This document shows positions 6,511-9,231 of a stretch of DNA of 9,231 bases, in pieces (the first letter of the stretch is position 1; each line of letters begins with the position of its first letter). This DNA comes from Clostridia bacterium (lineage in GTDB: Bacteria; Bacillota; Clostridia; Oscillospirales; CAG-382). Where the stretch lies: the NCBI GenBank assembly GCA_900754535.1, contig CAAEDF010000092.1, positions 1 to 9,231 of the forward strand. Reading direction: 5' to 3'. The notes under the pieces were generated by a model. The model was not told the DNA's origin. It worked only from the letters and a program-made list of their open reading frames with translations, and did not search any database. Both the position numbers and the translations under genes were made by a program.

Positions 6511-7239
6511 TTATTCGTCGTCCTCCCAGTTATGCCATACGTTCTGAACGTCGTCGTTGTCCTCAAGCAGGTCAAGCAGCTTCTGCATTTTGACTTTCAT
6601 CTCCTCGTCCTCAAGACGGACATAGGTGGACGGTATCTTTTCGACCTCGGCGGACAGGAACACATAGCCCTTGCCCTCAAGCGCATCCCGAACAGCCGAC
6701 AGTTCATATACGTCGGTGAATACCTCGAATACCCCGTCCTCGCCGATGAAATCCACTGCGCCGCACTCAAGCGCGTCCTCCATGAACTTGTCCTCGTCGG
6801 AAACACTTTTGGCGTCCACGACTATGACGCCCTTGTCCGCGAACATGAACGAAACGCAGCCGGTGGTGCCCATATTGCCTCCGCACTTGTCAAAATAATG
6901 GCGGATATCCGCCGCAGTGCGGTTGCGGTTGTCGGTGGTGGTCTCGACGATGACGGCCACGCCGCCCGCGCCGTAGCCCTCGTAAATGACTACCTCATAC
7001 TGCTCTCCGTCGCCGCCGGCCGCCTTCTTTATCACGCGGTCGATATTGTCGTTGGGCACGTTGTTGGCTTTTGCCTTTTGTATCAGATCGCGAAGTTTGG
7101 AATTGGAGGCGGGATCCGGACCGCCCTCACGGACGGCTATTGATATCTCCTTGCCGATACGGGTAAAGACGCTGGCGCGCTGCGCGTCGGTCTTTTCCTT
7201 TTTGTGCATTATGTTCTTCCATTTGGAATGTCCTGACAT
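6511..7239 (-). CDS. yebC: YebC/TACO1 family protein
   Basis: This 242-residue cytosolic protein has the family's N-terminal signature MSGHSKWKNIMHKK, then a helical domain with KANNVPNDNIDRVIKKAAG (about 73-91) and the IYEGYGAGGVAVIVE strand (about 100-114). Length and motifs match full-length members. The family was long called a transcriptional regulator (PmpR). Recent work places YebC/TACO1 proteins at the ribosome, helping translation of proline-rich or otherwise stalling sequences. This neighbourhood, just downstream of an aminoacyl-tRNA synthetase, fits the translation role. The AAAGGAG site (7249-7255) overlaps the argS stop codon (7254-7256) and lies 9 nt before the ATG, so the two genes are coupled. 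C-terminal acidic residues (WHNWEDDE) are usual. Confidence 0.95.
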   Translation of the reverse strand: MSGHSKWKNIMHKKEKTDAQRASVFTRIGKEISIAVREGGPDPASNSKLRDLIQKAKANNVPNDNIDRVIKKAAGGDGEQYEVVIYEGYGAGGVAVIVETTTDNRNRTAADIRHYFDKCGGNMGTTGCVSFMFADKGVIVVDAKSVSDEDKFMEDALECGAVDFIGEDGVFEVFTDVYELSAVRDALEGKGYVFLSAEVEKIPSTYVRLEDEEMKVKMQKLLDLLEDNDDVQNVWHNWEDDE

Positions 7240-7253
7240 GTTCTCAAACTCCT

Positions 7254-8948
7254 TTATATTTCCTCGGTGCGCCTGATAGTTAGAAGATCAAGCGATTTGC
7301 CTATTATCTGTTTTGTCGCGGCGGTCAGCATAAGGCGGAAATCCCTTTCCGCGCCCTGTGAGCCGAGAATGCGGCAGTTATGATAAAACAGGTTGAACGC
7401 GGCGCAGACGTCAAGCACATATCTGGATATGATGCTCGGCTCGTATTCGCACAGCGCGGCGTTTACGCGTGAGGGGAATCTCAGCAGCGTCCTGATAAGC
7501 GTTACCTCGTCGGCGCCGGGCGTTACGCCGTCACCGCTTCCATACCCGCCCGCTTTCCGCAGCAGGCTTGCGCAGCGCGCGTAGGTGTACTGAACATACG
7601 GACCGGTGTTGCCGTCGAAGGACAGCGCGCTTTCCCATGTGAAGTTGGTGTCCTTTATCCTGCTGCCCGACAGCGCGTTGAATATCACCGCTCCGGTACC
7701 TACCGCTACGGCGGTCTCATGACGGTCGGCAAGCACGGGGTTCTTTTCCTCGATTATCTTTTCCGCCTTGCTTATCGCCTCGGCAAACAGGTCGTCAAGC
7801 AGTATTACGTTCCCGGTGCGCGAGGCAAGCTTTTCGCCGCCGACGCTCATCGTACCGTAGGGCACATGGACAAGCCTGTCCGCCCAGTCGTAGCCCATCA
7901 GCTCCACCACCTTGAACCACTGAGCGAAATGCAGGCTCTGGCCGGCGCTGGTCACATATATGCACTTGTCAAAATCGTATTCCTTTTTCCTCCATATCGC
8001 CGCGGCGATATCGCGGGTGGGATACAGAGTGGAGCCGTCCCGCTTGAGAATGAGCGCGGGCGGCATACCGTATTTTTGAAGGTCGACTATCCAGGCGCCG
8101 TCGTCCTGCTTAAGCAGTCCCTTTTCGCGCAGCTCCTCCACGACCGCCGGCATTTTATCGGTGAAAAAGCTCTCGCCGTCAAACGAATCGAACTCTATCC
8201 CCAGCAGCCTGTATGTCTTCATATATTCGCGCAGGGAAATCTCTTTGAAATACTTCCAAATCTCAAGATATTCCACGTTGCCGCGTTCAAGCTCGGCAAA
8301 CGCGGCGCGCGCCTCGTCGTTGAGCGCCGGGTCCTTTTCGGATTCGGCGGAAAAACGCACGTAGATGTCCACAAGCTCTTCTATCCCGCGCTCCGCCACC
8401 CTTTCGGCGCTGCTCCATTTCTTGTATGCAACTATCAGCTTGCCGAACTGCGTGCCCCAGTCGCCGAGATAGTTTATTCCCACGCATTTATAGCCGCAGA
8501 AGGCGTGCAGGTTCTTTATCGCGTTGCCGATGACCGTCGTGCCGAGATGCCCGACATGGAAACGCTTTGCTATATTGGGCGAGGAGTAATCTATCACCAT
8601 CGTTTTGCCGTTCCCCTGCCCCGACGAGCCGAAATCCGGGTCGGCCAATATCTCGGCGACCTTTCCGGAATAAAACGAAGGAGAAATAAAGAAATTGAGA
8701 TACCCGTTCACCGCGTCCGCGCGTTCTATCCCGTCCGGAAGCGCGGTGCGTGAGGCGGCGTCGGCGGCTATCGCCGCGGGGCTTTTGCGCAATACCTTTG
8801 CCAGTCTGAAGCAGGGCAGCGCGATATCGCCCATTTTTTCGTCCTCCGGGGTTTCAAAAAGCGAACACAGCCCGAAGCCGAGCTGCTCCGCATCGACGCC
8901 GAGAGCCTCTTCCACGGCCTGTGCAAGCTGCTTTTTCAGTTTCTCCAT
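7254..8948 (-). CDS. argS: Arginyl-tRNA synthetase (class I)
   Basis: The enzyme charges tRNA-Arg with arginine using ATP, in the cytosol. The 564 residues match the family's length. The N-terminal ArgRS domain covers about 1-90, with the conserved GDIALPCFRLAK near 40-51. Class I motifs follow: HVGH (131-134, the HIGH motif) after SSPNIAKRF, NYLGDWGTQFGKL (159-171), and KLASRTGN (373-380, the degenerate KMSKS region). The anticodon-binding DALR domain begins near GNTGPYVQYTYARC (447-459). The C-terminus ends RRTEEI rather than the more usual PE-x-Met, so the final Met is lacking. I chose ATG 8948, with GGAG (8960-8963) 11 nt upstream. A GTG at 8975 is in frame but falls in a leader hairpin and has no site before it. 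It is the first gene of the argS-yebC-DUF4855 operon. Confidence 0.96.
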   Translation of the reverse strand: MEKLKKQLAQAVEEALGVDAEQLGFGLCSLFETPEDEKMGDIALPCFRLAKVLRKSPAAIAADAASRTALPDGIERADAVNGYLNFFISPSFYSGKVAEILADPDFGSSGQGNGKTMVIDYSSPNIAKRFHVGHLGTTVIGNAIKNLHAFCGYKCVGINYLGDWGTQFGKLIVAYKKWSSAERVAERGIEELVDIYVRFSAESEKDPALNDEARAAFAELERGNVEYLEIWKYFKEISLREYMKTYRLLGIEFDSFDGESFFTDKMPAVVEELREKGLLKQDDGAWIVDLQKYGMPPALILKRDGSTLYPTRDIAAAIWRKKEYDFDKCIYVTSAGQSLHFAQWFKVVELMGYDWADRLVHVPYGTMSVGGEKLASRTGNVILLDDLFAEAISKAEKIIEEKNPVLADRHETAVAVGTGAVIFNALSGSRIKDTNFTWESALSFDGNTGPYVQYTYARCASLLRKAGGYGSGDGVTPGADEVTLIRTLLRFPSRVNAALCEYEPSIISRYVLDVCAAFNLFYHNCRILGSQGAERDFRLMLTAATKQIIGKSLDLLTIRRTEEI

Positions 8949-8969
8949 ACAATTCAACACTCCGTTGTC

Positions 8970-8991
8970 CGGCACACGACGAGGTATGCCG
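8970..8991 (-). other. Hairpin at the 5' end of the argS transcript
   Basis: On the minus strand CGGCATAC (8991-8984) pairs with GTGTGCCG (8977-8970) through 8 bp, one of them G-U, around a 6-nt loop. It lies within a few nucleotides of the expected transcript start and leaves the argS ribosome site free. It probably stabilises the 5' end. It is too small to be a T-box element. Confidence 0.55.
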
Positions 8992-9001
8992 TATTTTCTT
9001 G

Positions 9002-9030
9002 ATTATACCATATCCCGGCTGCCTTTACAA
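9002..9030 (-). promoter_or_regulatory. Sigma-A promoter of argS-yebC-DUF4855
   Basis: On the minus strand TTGTAA (9025-9030) and a perfect TATAAT (9002-9007) lie 17 bp apart, with a TG one base before the -10 (extended -10). The expected start near 8995 gives a leader of about 47 nt. The leader is too short for a T-box, and no T-box core is seen upstream either. Confidence 0.83.
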
Positions 9031-9061
9031 GCGGGGAAAATCAGGCGCGGGACAGGTCTCA

Positions 9062-9188
9062 CTTCCCCTCCGCACGGAAAGTCCGCAGGACCCGGACGTA
9101 CGTTCCTCCTCGGTCGCGAAACGCGCCGAATCAAACGGAACAGCCGCAATTCCCGCACAGCCGGGCGGGATCGTTTGATTTTCGGCAT
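9062..9188. other. Stem-rich GC-rich intergenic tract upstream of argS
   Basis: No credible gene lies here. Inverted repeats follow each other closely: CTTCCC/GGAAAG (9062-9081, best with a G-U on the minus strand), GTCCG/CGGAC (9081-9097, 7-nt loop), TCGG-CGCG/CGCG-CCGA (9110-9129, 8 bp, AAA loop, one bulge), and a 9-bp perfect repeat AATCAAACG/CGTTTGATT (9129-9180) enclosing TCCCGC/GCGGGA (9151-9170). The tract is GC-rich, unlike the AT-rich region at 740-940. It could be a structured RNA or regulatory DNA. I recognise no RNA family and no promoter for it. Confidence 0.4.
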
Positions 9189-9195
9189 CAGTCTT

Positions 9196-9221
9196 AAAAA
9201 TGCCGGCTCTGCCGCCTTTTT
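9196..9221. terminator. Probable bidirectional terminator upstream of the argS promoter
   Basis: A short GC hairpin built on GGC-TCT-GCC (9201-9216) is flanked by five A (9196-9200) on one side and five T (9217-9221) on the other, so either strand gives a stem followed by a U tract. It most likely ends a gene beyond the right edge that is read leftward, insulating argS. The stem is short with a bulge. A competing CGGCAT/ATGCCG repeat covers 9183-9205. Confidence 0.5.
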
Positions 9222-9231
9222 GTCAGGCGAA

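Noticed and set aside
5493..6593. 366-residue plus-strand frame opposite the DUF4855 gene
   Set aside because: It is antisense to a gene with a clear signal peptide, domains and ribosome site, and the translation has no domain I recognise.
7719..8753. 344-residue plus-strand frame opposite argS
   Set aside because: It is a shadow frame. The argS motifs on the other strand account for this region.
9062..9130. A GGAAAGTCC string and nearby GTCCGGG, resembling part of RNase P RNA
   Set aside because: The conserved GAGGAAAGTCC core is incomplete, the later conserved RNase P segments are not found, and the string is explained by local inverted repeats.
9003..9188. 61-residue Arg-rich frame on the minus strand
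   Set aside because: It has no ribosome site, overlaps the hairpins and the argS promoter, and its composition is that of random GC-rich DNA.

Overview
The window looks like a chromosomal segment from a Gram-positive Clostridia-type bacterium (Bacillota, plausibly a gut Oscillospirales or Christensenellales member). The evidence is a DarA/PII-like cyclic-di-AMP receptor, a DUF4855 surface protein, secreted proteins with Ser/Asp/Glu/Pro linkers leading to a Pro-Asp-Thr-Gly-Asp tail, and a YebC and ArgS of Clostridia character. The coding regions are moderately GC-rich yet use ATA for isoleucine freely. The lineage call is an inference from protein style, not a search result.

Layout, left to right. 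(1) 1-738, minus: the N-terminal part of a secreted protein running off the left edge. (2) 739-1044: an AT-rich divergent intergenic region with a strong promoter in each direction. (3) 1045-4148, plus: a three-gene operon encoding an ABC exporter with an unusual N-terminal PH-like plus zinc-ribbon module, a DUF1854 protein, and a PII-like c-di-AMP receptor homologue. (4) 4149-4337: a convergent intergenic region with a strong, probably bidirectional, intrinsic terminator. (5) 4338-8948, minus: an operon read argS, yebC, then a DUF4855 surface protein with a discoidin-like domain. (6) 8949-9231: argS leader and promoter, then about 200 bp of GC-rich DNA packed with inverted repeats and no credible gene.

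The most interesting unit is the plus-strand operon. DUF1854 proteins are known as companions or C-terminal extensions of ABC transporters, and NCBI family names tie some proteobacterial versions to cyanophycin loci. Here the pair is followed, 24 bp on, by a DarA-type protein. The operon therefore suggests an exporter whose activity is tuned by a small-molecule-binding trimer. Two positions that I recall as ligand contacts in characterised DarA/PstA proteins are changed, so the ligand may not be c-di-AMP. The minus-strand operon joins two translation genes to a cell-surface protein of unknown function. I see no insertion sequences, CRISPR arrays, tRNA or rRNA genes.
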